Shown here in pieces: positions 17,246 to 25,571 of a stretch of DNA of 64,000 bases. Source of the stretch: JAICXG01 sp963801255 (lineage in GTDB: Bacteria > Verrucomicrobiota > Verrucomicrobiia > Chthoniobacterales > UBA10450); NCBI GenBank assembly GCA_963801255.1, contig CAWDEC010000013.1, forward strand, positions 72,913-136,912, read 5' to 3'. The notes under the pieces were generated by a model. The model was not told the DNA's origin. It did no database searches and saw only the letters and a list, made by a program, of their open reading frames with translations. Made by a program: the position numbers and the translations under genes. The stretch's first letter is position 1. Each line of letters starts with the position of its first letter.

Positions 17246-17635
17246 ATGGTGAAAAGTTCAAAAAAATCAAAGGTAGCACCGGCACCGGAGATGACCCCGA
17301 TCGTCCCGCGAAGCGAGACCCGGAATGGCAACGGCCCGTCGCAGGCTGGTCTCATCGAACCTAAGGCAAAAGCGGGCAAGGCAGGCAAAGCGACTGTACG
17401 CGCGAAGGCACCTGGTTCGAAACCCCGAAAAACGGCTATCCAACGAAAGGGACGCGCAACTCAATCTGTCAGGCCATTGGAAAAGCCGGGCGTCTCCGTG
17501 TCCGATGACGAAATCCGGCTCCGTGCCTACTTCATCGCTGAGAGGCGGGTGCGCGAGGGTCTGCCTGGTGACTCTTCGCATGATTGGCTGGAAGCGCGGC
17601 GGCAATTGGTCGCGGAAGCTGAAGGCCGCGCCTAA
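17246..17635 (+). CDS. DUF2934-type small basic protein
   Basis: A 129-residue protein of unknown function. The first 85 residues are low complexity, rich in Lys, Ala, Pro and Arg. The last 40 (DEIRLRAYFIAERRVREGLP then DWLEARRQLVAE) match the short helical DUF2934 pattern common in soil bacteria. It is divergent from the membrane-protein/Anbu pair. The basic N-terminus could bind nucleic acid, but this is a guess. The stop codon TAA falls in GCCTAACAA, a near copy of the iterated motif. Confidence 0.7.
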   Translation: MVKSSKKSKVAPAPEMTPIVPRSETRNGNGPSQAGLIEPKAKAGKAGKATVRAKAPGSKPRKTAIQRKGRATQSVRPLEKPGVSVSDDEIRLRAYFIAERRVREGLPGDSSHDWLEARRQLVAEAEGRA

Positions 17636-17683
17636 CAAAAAAGACTCGCGCTCAGTCTGGAGGTTGAGCCATCGGAGTGGTCG

Positions 17684-18136
17684 TTAAGAGACCGACTCCA
17701 TCGTCGGAAAGCAGGCTTTCACCTTTTCCACCAGGCGATTAATCGCAAACGGCTTGGCCAAAAACCCGCGCACCCGCGCTTCTTTCAGCAGCTCCTGCGC
17801 GCGTTCACTTGAGCCCTGTCCTGAAACCAGCAACAATGGCGGAATCCGTCGGGGCGGCGTCGCATGTTCATAAGCCTTTGAGATGAGAAGAAAGAGCATC
17901 GTGCCGTCAATCAGGGGCATTGAGAAATCGAAGATCATAAGATCATATTCCTTCTTCAGAGCCAGCTCGAAGCCATACTCAGGCTTTGGCGAAGTATCGA
18001 CTTCGTAATGCAGGAGGTTTTGTAACGTCTCCCGCATCAGGCGGAGGACCGCTGTGTCGTCATCGACAATCAAAACCCGCTTCGTCTGGCCGATCTCCAT
18101 CCCGGCAGGCTTGCGCGAACTCGCGGTAGCATTCAA
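17684..18136 (-). CDS. Single-domain response regulator (CheY-like)
   Basis: A 150-residue receiver domain with no output domain. It has the acidic pocket VLIVDDD, the phospho-acceptor Asp in MIFDFSMP, Ser in LLVSGQG and Lys in FLAKPF. It could act as a phosphorelay intermediate or bind a partner protein. No histidine kinase is adjacent. An internal ATG, MEIGQTKRVL at residue 13, is an equally possible start. Confidence 0.88.
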   Translation of the reverse strand: MNATASSRKPAGMEIGQTKRVLIVDDDTAVLRLMRETLQNLLHYEVDTSPKPEYGFELALKKEYDLMIFDFSMPLIDGTMLFLLISKAYEHATPPRRIPPLLLVSGQGSSERAQELLKEARVRGFLAKPFAINRLVEKVKACFPTMESVS

Positions 18137-18182
18137 GCTTTTGTTGCGCGAATTCGATTCTCTCGCCGAGGTCGCCCGCCGA

Positions 18183-18419
18183 ATGAATTCACTTCACGAA
18201 GATCTTGCCACCGCGCTTCGCGAACGCAGGCGGATTGTCACGGATGCCGCCAGCCGGCGCGATCCCGCTCAACATATGGAAAGACTGCGTGCGGTTTCGG
18301 AAAAAATTACAACCCTGGGTAACTCGCTCCCACGCCCCGTCGATCCGCAGCTCGCCCATTATCTTGCCAAGTGCAGCTTCGACAAAGCCCTGGCGTTTCT
18401 AGAAGGAAATCCAGCCTAA
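18183..18419 (+). CDS. Hypothetical helical protein, 78 aa
   Basis: A short gene from ATG 18183 to TAA 18419. The product is charged and probably all helical (LHEDLATALRERRRIVTD, then PVDPQLAHYLAKCSFDKAL). I recognise no family. The frame is open further upstream, overlapping the divergent response regulator, but the ATG at 18183 avoids this. It is convergent with rpsD, whose stop is 28 bases away, and so marks the end of the ribosomal super-operon. Confidence 0.5.
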   Translation: MNSLHEDLATALRERRRIVTDAASRRDPAQHMERLRAVSEKITTLGNSLPRPVDPQLAHYLAKCSFDKALAFLEGNPA

Positions 18420-18447
18420 GCATCAGGCTTTAACCCGACGCTCGCTT

Positions 18448-19059
18448 TTACCTCGAATACAACTCGACGATCAACTGCTCGTTGACGATCGGTTGCATCT
18501 CTTCCCGCGAAGGAATATGGGCGACTTTTCCGGTCAGCGCGTCGCGATCGACTGTAAGCCAATCAGGTACCGGCGCGATCTGCGTAAGTTCAAGATTGCG
18601 CAGAGCGAGCTGGCGCGATTTCGGTCGGTCCTTGATCGTGACCTCATCGCCCGCCTTCACATTAAAGGAAGAAATATTGACGTTCCTGCCGTTTACGAGC
18701 ACGTGGCCATGCGAAACTAATTGCCGCGCAGCGCTGCGGGTATTGGCGAGGCCCAGACGGAAAACGACGTTATCCAAGCGCGTCTCGAGAAGCTGCAGCA
18801 AGGTTTCGCCCGTAACGCCGCGACGCTTAAGAGCGACCTCGAAGATGCGGCGAAATTGCTTCTCCATCAGACCGTATTGGAAGCGAAGTTTCTGCTTTTC
18901 ACCCAGCGCGATCGCATAATCGGATTGCTTGCGGCGCGATCCTTTCGGTCCGTGCATGCCGGGAGGATAGTTTTTTCGCTCAAGCGATTTCGAAGATCCG
19001 AAAAGCGGGACGCCGTAGCGGCGGGAGATTTTGGTTTTGGGTCCGGTATATCTGGCCAT
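18448..19059 (-). CDS. rpsD: 30S ribosomal protein S4
   Basis: S4 nucleates assembly of the 30S body by binding 16S rRNA, and in many bacteria represses its own operon. The 203-residue product starts MARYTGPKTKISRRYG at ATG 19059 (a longer frame to 19128 is unsupported). The S4 RNA-binding domain is seen in LETRLDNVVFRLGLANTRSAARQ. It is the last gene of the leftward ribosomal cluster. In many bacteria rpoA and rplQ follow; here they do not. Confidence 0.97.
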   Translation of the reverse strand: MARYTGPKTKISRRYGVPLFGSSKSLERKNYPPGMHGPKGSRRKQSDYAIALGEKQKLRFQYGLMEKQFRRIFEVALKRRGVTGETLLQLLETRLDNVVFRLGLANTRSAARQLVSHGHVLVNGRNVNISSFNVKAGDEVTIKDRPKSRQLALRNLELTQIAPVPDWLTVDRDALTGKVAHIPSREEMQPIVNEQLIVELYSR

Positions 19060-19097
19060 TAGGAAAGCTAAAAGTGACGAGTGATAATGAGAAGTGA

Positions 19098-19751
19098 TCA
19101 GACGCGCCGCTGCTTTGGCGGCCGGCATCCATTGTGCGGCACCGGCGTTACGTCGCGGATGATAGTGAGTTCAAGGCCGATCGCCTGCAACGCGCGGACA
19201 GCAGATTCCCGACCGGCGCCAGGTCCTCTTACCAGAACTTCGACCTCTTTCAGGCCGTGGCCCATTGCCTGGCGTGAGGCGTCCTGGGCAACCATTTGCG
19301 CCGCGTAAGCAGTGCTTTTGCGCGAGCCTTTGAAACCAACTTTGCCCGCACTGGACCAACCAATCACATTACCCTGCAAATCCGTAATGGTAACGATTGT
19401 GTTGTTGAAGGTGGATAGGACATGAGCGTAGCCGGAATGAACGTTCTTGCTGCCCTTTGCCTTGATGATCTTTGGTTTCTCGACGTCGTTAGGATCGAGG
19501 GAAAGATTCTCCTTCGGCGCCTCTGCAGGTGCTTCGGCTTTCTTCGCTGTCTTCCGCGCGGCTTTCGGCTTGGTTTCTGTCTTCGCCGGCGCGGGCGCCG
19601 TTTCGTTTTTTGCCGGGGCGGTCTCCGAAACTTGATTGGTCACAGTCTCGTCCGTAGCGGGACTGGCGTTCGGCTGCTCCGGGGCTTCCGCCGCGACGGC
19701 CGGAGCCTGCAATTCTTCTGCGGCCTGCTGGTTTTCTGATTCGTCAGCCAT
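19098..19751 (-). CDS. rpsK: 30S ribosomal protein S11 with long N-terminal extension
   Basis: S11 lies on the platform of the 30S subunit near the mRNA exit. The C-terminal 125 residues are standard (GYAHVLSTFNNTIVTITD; VLVRGPGAGRESAVRALQ). The protein is 217 residues against about 130 in the family, because the first 90 are an Ala/Pro/Glu/Thr/Lys-rich disordered stretch. An internal start is unlikely, since no ATG lies near the domain boundary and the extension begins with a well-placed ATG 14 bases after rpsM. A near copy of the iterated motif (19486) encodes PND at the boundary. Confidence 0.95.
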   Translation of the reverse strand: MADESENQQAAEELQAPAVAAEAPEQPNASPATDETVTNQVSETAPAKNETAPAPAKTETKPKAARKTAKKAEAPAEAPKENLSLDPNDVEKPKIIKAKGSKNVHSGYAHVLSTFNNTIVTITDLQGNVIGWSSAGKVGFKGSRKSTAYAAQMVAQDASRQAMGHGLKEVEVLVRGPGAGRESAVRALQAIGLELTIIRDVTPVPHNGCRPPKQRRV

Positions 19752-19765
19752 ATCGTTTCTTTAGG

Positions 19766-20161
19766 TTAAACCTTACCGGTCTTGGCGTCTTTGTTACGAA
19801 TCACGCCGACCGTCTTGCGCGGACCTTTGCGCGTGCGTGCGTTGGTCGAAGTGCGCTGGCCACGGACCGGCAGTCCACGGCGATGCCTGATGCCGCGATA
19901 GCAATTAATCGCCTGGAGGCGCTTAAGGTTGCCCTGCACTTCACGCCGCAGATCGCCTTCGATAGGAATCTTGTTGTGCGTGATAGCATGGATGATCTCG
20001 TTGATCTGCTGCGGGCTGAGGTCTTTCGCCCGCAAATTGGGGTCGATGTTGGTCTGCTCGAGGATGCGCTTCGAGGTCGTGGGGCCGACGCCGTAAATGT
20101 AGGTGAGCGAGGCTTCGATGCGTTTTTCAGCAGGAATTTCTACTCCTAAGAGTCGTGGCAT
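19766..20161 (-). CDS. rpsM: 30S ribosomal protein S13
   Basis: S13 sits in the 30S head and contacts the P-site tRNA and L5. The 131-residue product is the expected length. It starts MPRLLGVEIPAEKRIEASLTYIYG, shows the helix-hairpin region GVGPTTSKRILEQT, and ends with the basic RTSTNARTRKGPRKT tail that touches tRNA. It is second in the rpmJ-rpsM-rpsK-rpsD group, 24 bases after rpmJ. Confidence 0.97.
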   Translation of the reverse strand: MPRLLGVEIPAEKRIEASLTYIYGVGPTTSKRILEQTNIDPNLRAKDLSPQQINEIIHAITHNKIPIEGDLRREVQGNLKRLQAINCYRGIRHRRGLPVRGQRTSTNARTRKGPRKTVGVIRNKDAKTGKV

Positions 20162-20185
20162 AATTCTATTTCAGGTTTCGATTTT

Positions 20186-20302
20186 CTAGCCTTGTCGCTG
20201 TTTGTGTCGCGGATTTTTCGCGCAGATCACGCGTACAACATTCTTGCGCTTCACGATTTTGCACGCTTCACAAAGTCTTTTCACTGATGGTCGTACTTTC
20301 AT
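20186..20302 (-). CDS. rpmJ: 50S ribosomal protein L36
   Basis: A 38-codon gene. The product begins MKVRPSVKRLCEACKIV and has the zinc-ribbon ligands Cys11, Cys14 and Cys27, with His33 taking the fourth place. It is thus the zinc-binding form of L36. It stabilises 23S rRNA near the peptidyl-transferase region. It sits in its usual place between infA and rpsM. An intrinsic terminator-like hairpin separates it from infA. Confidence 0.95.
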   Translation of the reverse strand: MKVRPSVKRLCEACKIVKRKNVVRVICAKNPRHKQRQG

Positions 20303-20319
20303 GGCTTAACGAGACGAAA

Positions 20320-20343
20320 AACGCGGAGCCGATTCTCCGCGTT
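20320..20343 (-). terminator. Intrinsic terminator or attenuator between infA and rpmJ
   Basis: On the minus strand a perfect 9-bp stem (AACGCGGAG / CTCCGCGTT, 6-base loop) runs directly into TTTTTCG. The infA stop codon overlaps the first arm. This is the form of a Rho-independent terminator inside what would otherwise be a continuous ribosomal operon. It could reduce transcription into rpmJ, rpsM, rpsK and rpsD. Confidence 0.7.
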
Positions 20344-20560
20344 AGCGATGGCGAAACGTAATTCGCCCTTTCGACAAATCGTAGGGGGAAATTTCTAGCA
20401 TAACTTTGTCTCCTGGCAAGATGCGAATGAAGTGCATCCGCATTTTACCCGAAATATGGGCCAGGACGTGGTGGCCATTAGGCAGCTCTACTCGAAACAT
20501 GGTGTTGGGGAGCAGTTCGACCACTGTGCCCTCTACCTCAATTGCGTCTTTGCGCGCCAT
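20342..20560 (-). CDS. infA: Translation initiation factor IF-1
   Basis: IF-1 occupies the A site during 30S initiation complex formation. The 72-residue product is one OB-fold of normal length, MARKDAIEVEGTVVELLPN through PYDLSKGRITFRHR. Its start lies 28 bases inside the 3' end of map, a longer overlap than usual, so translation is probably coupled. It is followed by a terminator-like hairpin. Confidence 0.97.
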   Translation of the reverse strand: MARKDAIEVEGTVVELLPNTMFRVELPNGHHVLAHISGKMRMHFIRILPGDKVMLEISPYDLSKGRITFRHR

Positions 20561-21309
20561 GTCAGAATTTCGGGTTCTTCTTTAGTGATGAGGACGGTGT
20601 GTTCGAAATGGGCCGAGGGCAAACCATCCGCTGTGCAGACTGTCCACCCGTCGTCGAGCAGGCGCACATCGGGGCTACCGAGGTTGACCATCGGCTCGAT
20701 TGCGAGTGTCATGCCCGGCTTGAGGCGGGGTCCGCTGCCGCGTTTGCCATAGTTAGGAACCTGCGGTTCCTCGTGCAGTTTTCGACCGACGCCATGGCCG
20801 ACAAATTCCCGCACCACACTGAAATGATGACGAACCGCCTCCTCTTCGATTGCCGCGCACAAATCGCCCAGGCGCGCCCCGGCGCAGGCGTGGCCGATCG
20901 CGTGCTGCAACGCAGACTGCGTCACCTCGAGGAGTCGCTCGATGCGTTCATCGACCATACCGACAGCAATCGTCGCTGCGGTATCCCCTACCCAGCCATC
21001 CTGGACCACCCCGATGTCGAGCTTCACAATGTCGCCATATTGCACGCGACGTTGGCTGCCGATGCCGTGAACAATTTCGTCATTGAGCGAAATGCAGATG
21101 TTACCGGGGAAAACGCGATGCCCGAGTCGATAACCGAGAAACGCGCTCCGCACTCCGGCTTCCGCCATTAGGTCAGCCGCCGCCTGATCGATCTCCTTCG
21201 TCGAAATGCCCGGGCGAATAATCTCGCTCACGCGATCAAGCACCTCGCTCGCCGTGCGGCAGGCTTGCCTCATTTTCTCAATTTCCCGGACGGACTTTAT
21301 CGGGATCAT
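20533..21309 (-). CDS. map: Methionine aminopeptidase, type I
   Basis: This enzyme removes the initiator methionine from nascent proteins. It is 258 residues. The metal ligands are recognisable: Asp in VKLDIGV, Asp in VGDTAAT, His in GHGVGRKLHEEP, Glu in AIEPM and Glu in FEHTVLI. Its start overlaps the adk stop by 4 bases (ATGA) and its end overlaps infA by 28 bases. The secY-adk-map-infA order is classical for the spc/alpha junction. Confidence 0.97.
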   Translation of the reverse strand: MIPIKSVREIEKMRQACRTASEVLDRVSEIIRPGISTKEIDQAAADLMAEAGVRSAFLGYRLGHRVFPGNICISLNDEIVHGIGSQRRVQYGDIVKLDIGVVQDGWVGDTAATIAVGMVDERIERLLEVTQSALQHAIGHACAGARLGDLCAAIEEEAVRHHFSVVREFVGHGVGRKLHEEPQVPNYGKRGSGPRLKPGMTLAIEPMVNLGSPDVRLLDDGWTVCTADGLPSAHFEHTVLITKEEPEILTWRAKTQLR

Positions 21310-21962
21310 TTTGTTCGGTCTTCGATCAGAGCCGAGACATCGGCAAAGACCGCATCGCGATCGCGGTTGCCATCGATACGATGAAGCGCGTCGCTTTTCT
21401 CGTAAAAAGAAAGCAATGGCTGGGTCTTTGACCTGAACTCGGCAAGACGGGTCTGGAGGACTTCCACTTCGTCATCATCGCGTCGGATAAGGGGACCGTC
21501 GCAGTAAGGGCAAACGGAGCGCTCGGAGAAGCACGCGCTCGTTAGGCTGGTGGTGAAGCCGCAGCGCCGGCATTGCAGTCGCCCCGCGACGCGATCGCGC
21601 ACTGTCTGCTCGGACACGTCGAGCCAAATCGCGAGATCAAGCGAGCTCTTCATCGACGACAAAATTTCATTCAGCCGTTCCGCCTGGCCGACGGTGCGCG
21701 GAAAACCGTCGAAAACAAATCCATCCTGGCCGTGGAGCTTCAGCCAGTCCGCAATTAACCGAACGATGATATCATCGGGCACAAGCCCGCCTTGTCTGGA
21801 AATTTCGTCTGCCTCCAGCCCGAGTGGTGTCCCCAGGTCGCGCTCACGGCGCAGGATCGTTCCCGGCGAGGTCACTGAGATCGCGAAGTGGCGCGTGATC
21901 ATTTCCGCTTGCGTTCCCTTACCGGAACCGGGAGCGCCGAGAAGGACGATCCGACTTTTCAC
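21306..21962 (-). CDS. adk: Adenylate kinase with zinc-type LID
   Basis: Adenylate kinase interconverts ATP plus AMP and two ADP. The 218-residue protein has the P-loop GAPGSGKGTQ at residues 9-18, FDGFPRTVGQAERL, and a long LID domain. The LID carries four Cys in two C-x2-C pairs (CRRCG and CPYCDG), the zinc-binding type known from Gram-positives. One exact motif copy (21539) lies in the LID. It is 18 bases after secY and overlaps map. Confidence 0.96.
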   Translation of the reverse strand: MKSRIVLLGAPGSGKGTQAEMITRHFAISVTSPGTILRRERDLGTPLGLEADEISRQGGLVPDDIIVRLIADWLKLHGQDGFVFDGFPRTVGQAERLNEILSSMKSSLDLAIWLDVSEQTVRDRVAGRLQCRRCGFTTSLTSACFSERSVCPYCDGPLIRRDDDEVEVLQTRLAEFRSKTQPLLSFYEKSDALHRIDGNRDRDAVFADVSALIEDRTK

Positions 21963-21980
21963 CGCGTCGTTATCGCCCGC

Positions 21981-23483
21981 TCAACGTCCATAGAGAAAAA
22001 TTGCGACGCCACCGATTACCAGCACCGCAATCCCGACGTATAGCCAGACAAGCGTGCCTTGTTGCGCCGCGTCGCCCCGACTGTAACTGGCACGATCGAA
22101 AGCGCGCCCACGGATGCGACCCTTGCGCAGGAAGCCGTCGTAATGCCGCTGGATGAGGTGTGTTTCCACTTGCCGCATCGTGTCGAGAATCACGCCAACG
22201 ATAATGAGCAGACTGGTGCCGCCGAAGAATTGTGCCGTAATCGTCGGTACGTGCAGACCCTGGCTCAGCAAGCTGGGCAAAATCGCGATGAGAGTAAGGA
22301 AGATCGCGCCGGCGAAAGTCAGGCGCGTCATGGTGAAGTCGAGGAAATCCGCAGTCGGCTTACCCGGACGTACGCCCGGAATGTAACCGCCATACTTCTT
22401 AAGATCGTCGGCAATTTGCGCAGGTTGGAATTGGGTCGCGACCCAGAAATAACTGAAGAAGAAAATCATCGCCGCGAGGAAAACGTAATGCAGCCATCCG
22501 CTGGCCAGCATGTCAGAAATCTGACGGGCAGTGCGGCTGTTCTTGAAAGCCAATCCGACGATCGTCGTGGGGAAAAGAAGTAACGCCCAGGCGAAGATGA
22601 TCGGCATGACTCCGGCGTAATTCACCTTCAGCGGCATGTACTGCGTTTGACCGCCGTACATCTTACGGCCGACGACGCGTTTCGCGTACTGCACGGTAAT
22701 TTTACGCACCCCTTGCGTGACAGCGATGACCGCGGCAATGACGATGAACAAAAAGGCCACCATTAAGACAAGAATCGCCGGACTCACCTGGCTGGCGTTT
22801 CCGCCGCTTGGAACAAACGTTTTCCACGCCTGCGCCAGCGCTGCGGGCAAGCGCGCGACGATGCCAATGGTAATGATGAGAGAAATTCCGTTACCGATAC
22901 CACGATCGGTAATTTGATCGCCGAGCCACATCAGGAAAAGCGTACCGGCAGTCAAGGTGACCACGGTGACGAGGCGGAAACCCCAACCCTGGCTTTCCAC
23001 CAGCGGAATCCCCAGCCGCGCTGTCGTCTCACTGATTCCAGGAAGCATGGTGTGATACGACTCGGGATGCTGGAAGGAAATCGCGAGCAGATAACCCTGA
23101 AAGATGCAAAGAAACACCGTCGCGTAGCGCGTGTATTGCATGATTTTCTGCCGGCCGTTGTCCTCACGCGACATCCGACTGAGTGACGGGATGACTGCCG
23201 TGAGAAGCTGGAGCATGATCGACGCGCTGATGTAAGGCATGATGCCCAACGAAAAGACGGCGCAATTCTCCAGCGCTCCGCCGCTAAAAAGGTTGAAAAG
23301 AGCCGCGATCCCGCCGCCCCCGCTTTGCGAGGAAGTGCGAAACCAATCCTGCAAAACCGCTGGATTGACGCCCGGCGTCGTAATGGCCGCGCCTAGCCTG
23401 ACGATGACGATCACCGCGAGGGTGAACAAAATTCGCCGGCGCAGTTCCGGGATCTTGACCGTGTTGAGAAACGCCGAAACCAT
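21981..23483 (-). CDS. secY: Protein translocase subunit SecY
   Basis: SecY is the channel of the Sec translocon in the inner membrane. The 500-residue product has about ten transmembrane helices. It includes the TM2 plug region (GGGIAALFNLFSGGALENCAVFSLGIMPYISASI) and the cytoplasmic loop VQYAKRVVGRKMYGGQ. It is longer than E. coli SecY (443), partly from a longer loop after TM4 and a longer C-terminus. It lies 17 bases after rplO in the standard place. Confidence 0.97.
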   Translation of the reverse strand: MVSAFLNTVKIPELRRRILFTLAVIVIVRLGAAITTPGVNPAVLQDWFRTSSQSGGGGIAALFNLFSGGALENCAVFSLGIMPYISASIMLQLLTAVIPSLSRMSREDNGRQKIMQYTRYATVFLCIFQGYLLAISFQHPESYHTMLPGISETTARLGIPLVESQGWGFRLVTVVTLTAGTLFLMWLGDQITDRGIGNGISLIITIGIVARLPAALAQAWKTFVPSGGNASQVSPAILVLMVAFLFIVIAAVIAVTQGVRKITVQYAKRVVGRKMYGGQTQYMPLKVNYAGVMPIIFAWALLLFPTTIVGLAFKNSRTARQISDMLASGWLHYVFLAAMIFFFSYFWVATQFQPAQIADDLKKYGGYIPGVRPGKPTADFLDFTMTRLTFAGAIFLTLIAILPSLLSQGLHVPTITAQFFGGTSLLIIVGVILDTMRQVETHLIQRHYDGFLRKGRIRGRAFDRASYSRGDAAQQGTLVWLYVGIAVLVIGGVAIFLYGR

Positions 23484-23500
23484 CCTCTAATCCTGCGCTC

Positions 23501-24076
23501 TTACTTAACTGACTTCTTCGCTCTCGGAGCCGGCTTCTTTTTCCCGGGTTTTTTCTTCGCTGCCGGAGCTTTGTCTTTCTCTGCCCTTTCGGCTGGCTCG
23601 TGAGCCTCCTCTTTCGCCGGCCGTTTGCGTTCACGCAAAGTCACGCTCCCGCCGGCCTTCTCAATTTTTTCACGCGCCGCCTCGCTCACTCGGTCAGCTT
23701 CGATCGTTAGGCCATGCTTTAACTCTCCGCGACCGAGAATCTTCAGTCCGACAAAGCGACCGCGAATATGTTTGGATTTCCGCAACGTTTCTTCGTTGAT
23801 GGTCGTGTTGGGCTCAAAGACGTTTAGATCATCGAGATTGATGATGGCATATTCCTTTTTGAAGGCCGCGTTGTTAAAGCCGCGCTTCGGCAAACGTCGA
23901 ATGAGCGGCATCTGCCCGCCTTCGAATCCAAGGCGAATGCTCCCGCCGGAGCGTGCTTTCTGGCCCTTGTGACCTTTGCCGCTCGTTTTGCCATGGCCTG
24001 AGCTTTCGCCGATGCCCAGGCGTTTGACGCGATGCCGTGAACCCGGACGCGGTTTGAGGTTGTGCAAACGAATCAT
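23501..24076 (-). CDS. rplO: 50S ribosomal protein L15 with basic C-terminal tail
   Basis: L15 is a late-assembling 50S protein bridging 23S rRNA domains. The first 145 residues are standard (LHNLKPRPGSRHRVKRLGIG; GFEGGQMPLIRRLPKRGF). The product is 191 residues because about 45 extra residues of Lys, Ala, Pro and Glu follow. Its start overlaps the rpsE stop by 4 bases. rpmD (L30), which normally lies between rpsE and rplO, is absent. Confidence 0.96.
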   Translation of the reverse strand: MIRLHNLKPRPGSRHRVKRLGIGESSGHGKTSGKGHKGQKARSGGSIRLGFEGGQMPLIRRLPKRGFNNAAFKKEYAIINLDDLNVFEPNTTINEETLRKSKHIRGRFVGLKILGRGELKHGLTIEADRVSEAAREKIEKAGGSVTLRERKRPAKEEAHEPAERAEKDKAPAAKKKPGKKKPAPRAKKSVK

Positions 24077-24648
24077 GACTGTCCCGCTTGCGCCTCCCTA
24101 TCGCCATTGTTAGGCGTGCTCGTTCGAATTCCCCGCGCTTTCAGGATCTGATCGCGCCGCCGCAAAGAACGGAGGGCCTCAATCGTGGCCTTTACTACGT
24201 TGGCGTGATTGCTCGATCCTAACGACTTCGCCAACACGTCGCGAATACCGACCGCTTCCACTACTGCGCGAACGCCGCCGCCCGCGATCACGCCAGTGCC
24301 CGGCGAAGCCGGACGCAGTAATACGCGTCCACCCCCGAACTCTCCGACAGTTTCATGCGGTATGGTGTTTTCGTGCAGTGACATTTTTTCCATCGATTTG
24401 CGTGCCGCTTCCGACGCTTTCCGAATCGCTTCGGAGACCTCGTTCGCCTTGCCAAAACCGCAACCGACGCTGCCGTCGTGATCGCCGGCCACAATGAGAG
24501 CGCTAAAACTAAAGCGACGACCGCCCTTCACGACCTTCGCGCAACGATTGATAAAAACGACTTTCTCTGTCGTGTCGCCTCTCGCCGGAGGAGTCCGGTC
24601 GGTCGTGCGCGAATCCGCGCGCCTGTTGGAATTACCTGCGTATGCCAT
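24073..24648 (-). CDS. rpsE: 30S ribosomal protein S5
   Basis: S5 contributes to decoding accuracy and the mRNA entry helicase activity of the 30S. The S5 core is VVFINRCAKVVKGGRRFSFSAL, with GCGFGKANEVSEAI and VRAVVEAVGI. At 191 residues it carries modest N- and C-terminal extensions. Two motif-like sites occur in it: 24107 (one mismatch) and 24217 (last-base variant). Confidence 0.97.
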   Translation of the reverse strand: MAYAGNSNRRADSRTTDRTPPARGDTTEKVVFINRCAKVVKGGRRFSFSALIVAGDHDGSVGCGFGKANEVSEAIRKASEAARKSMEKMSLHENTIPHETVGEFGGGRVLLRPASPGTGVIAGGGVRAVVEAVGIRDVLAKSLGSSNHANVVKATIEALRSLRRRDQILKARGIRTSTPNNGDREAQAGQS

Positions 24649-24654
24649 GAATTT

Positions 24655-25017
24655 TTAGAGTTTAAGTCCGCCTTCGCGCGCCGCGTCGGCGAGCGCTTTC
24701 ACTTTGCCGTGGTAAAGAAATCCGCCCCGATCAAAGACCGCTTGATCGATATTTTTCGCCAATGAACGCTCGGCGATCGTCTTCCCGATCTTCTCCGCCG
24801 TGGTGCGATTTGCAGCGATTCCTTTTCCGCCTAACGACTTCTCGGTCGTTGCTGCGGAGACCAGCGTTTTGCCTGTGTCATCGTCGATCACCTGCGCATA
24901 AACATGCTTGCCGGAAAAATAGACCGACAGGCGTGGACGCTGCGCCGTCCCGGCGAGCTTGCGCCGAATGCGGCGATGAATGCGACCGCGAATTACTTTT
25001 CGATTGCTCGTCCCCAT
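24655..25017 (-). CDS. rplR: 50S ribosomal protein L18
   Basis: L18 binds 5S rRNA together with L5. The 120-residue product has normal length and ends with the conserved VFDRGGFLYHGKVKALADAAREGG. It lies 6 bases after rplF and 6 before rpsE. An exact GCCTAACGA copy at 24829 encodes Ser-Leu-Gly in the middle of the protein (EKSLGGKG). Confidence 0.97.
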   Translation of the reverse strand: MGTSNRKVIRGRIHRRIRRKLAGTAQRPRLSVYFSGKHVYAQVIDDDTGKTLVSAATTEKSLGGKGIAANRTTAEKIGKTIAERSLAKNIDQAVFDRGGFLYHGKVKALADAAREGGLKL

Positions 25018-25023
25018 AGCTAA

Positions 25024-25563
25024 CTATTGAACCGTTTTGCCTTCCTTGCGGCGAATCTGCTCGCCTGCATAACGAACGCCTTTGCCTTTGTATGGTTCGG
25101 GCGGATAGAAGCGACGGATATCCGCCGCGACCTGCCCGACAGTCTTCTTGTCGATCCCTTCGATCGCAATCTTTGTGTTTTCAGTCACCGTGATCTTGAT
25201 GTCCGGCGGAATCGGAAACAACACCGGGTGCGAGAAGCCGAGGCTAAGATTGAGATTCTTACCCTGCACTGCAGCCTTGAAGCCTACGCCCTCGATTTCC
25301 AAGTTCTTGGTGAAACCTTTGCTCACGCCGAGGACCATGTTGTTAATGAGAGCGCGCGAAAGCCCGTGCAACGCTCGCACCGCACGAGTTTCCGCCTCGC
25401 GGGCTAACGACAGTTCCTTATCCGCAACTTTCGCCTTGATCCCCCGCGGCAGGGTCCAGTTCAACTTCCCTTTCGGTCCTTCGACCGCTACTTTTCCGCT
25501 TTGATCAACGTTGATCTTGACCTTGTCCGGTATCTCCACCGGTTTGTTTCCAATTCGCGACAT
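25024..25563 (-). CDS. rplF: 50S ribosomal protein L6
   Basis: L6 lies at the base of the factor-binding stalk. The start is ATG 25563 (MSRIGNKPVEIPDKV), the usual L6 N-terminus; an in-frame start 5 codons earlier would overlap rpsH. The product is 179 residues, with the C-terminal signature PPEPYKGKGVRYAGE. It sits between rpsH and rplR as in most bacteria. Confidence 0.97.
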   Translation of the reverse strand: MSRIGNKPVEIPDKVKINVDQSGKVAVEGPKGKLNWTLPRGIKAKVADKELSLAREAETRAVRALHGLSRALINNMVLGVSKGFTKNLEIEGVGFKAAVQGKNLNLSLGFSHPVLFPIPPDIKITVTENTKIAIEGIDKKTVGQVAADIRRFYPPEPYKGKGVRYAGEQIRRKEGKTVQ

Positions 25564-25571
25564 ACCTTTGG

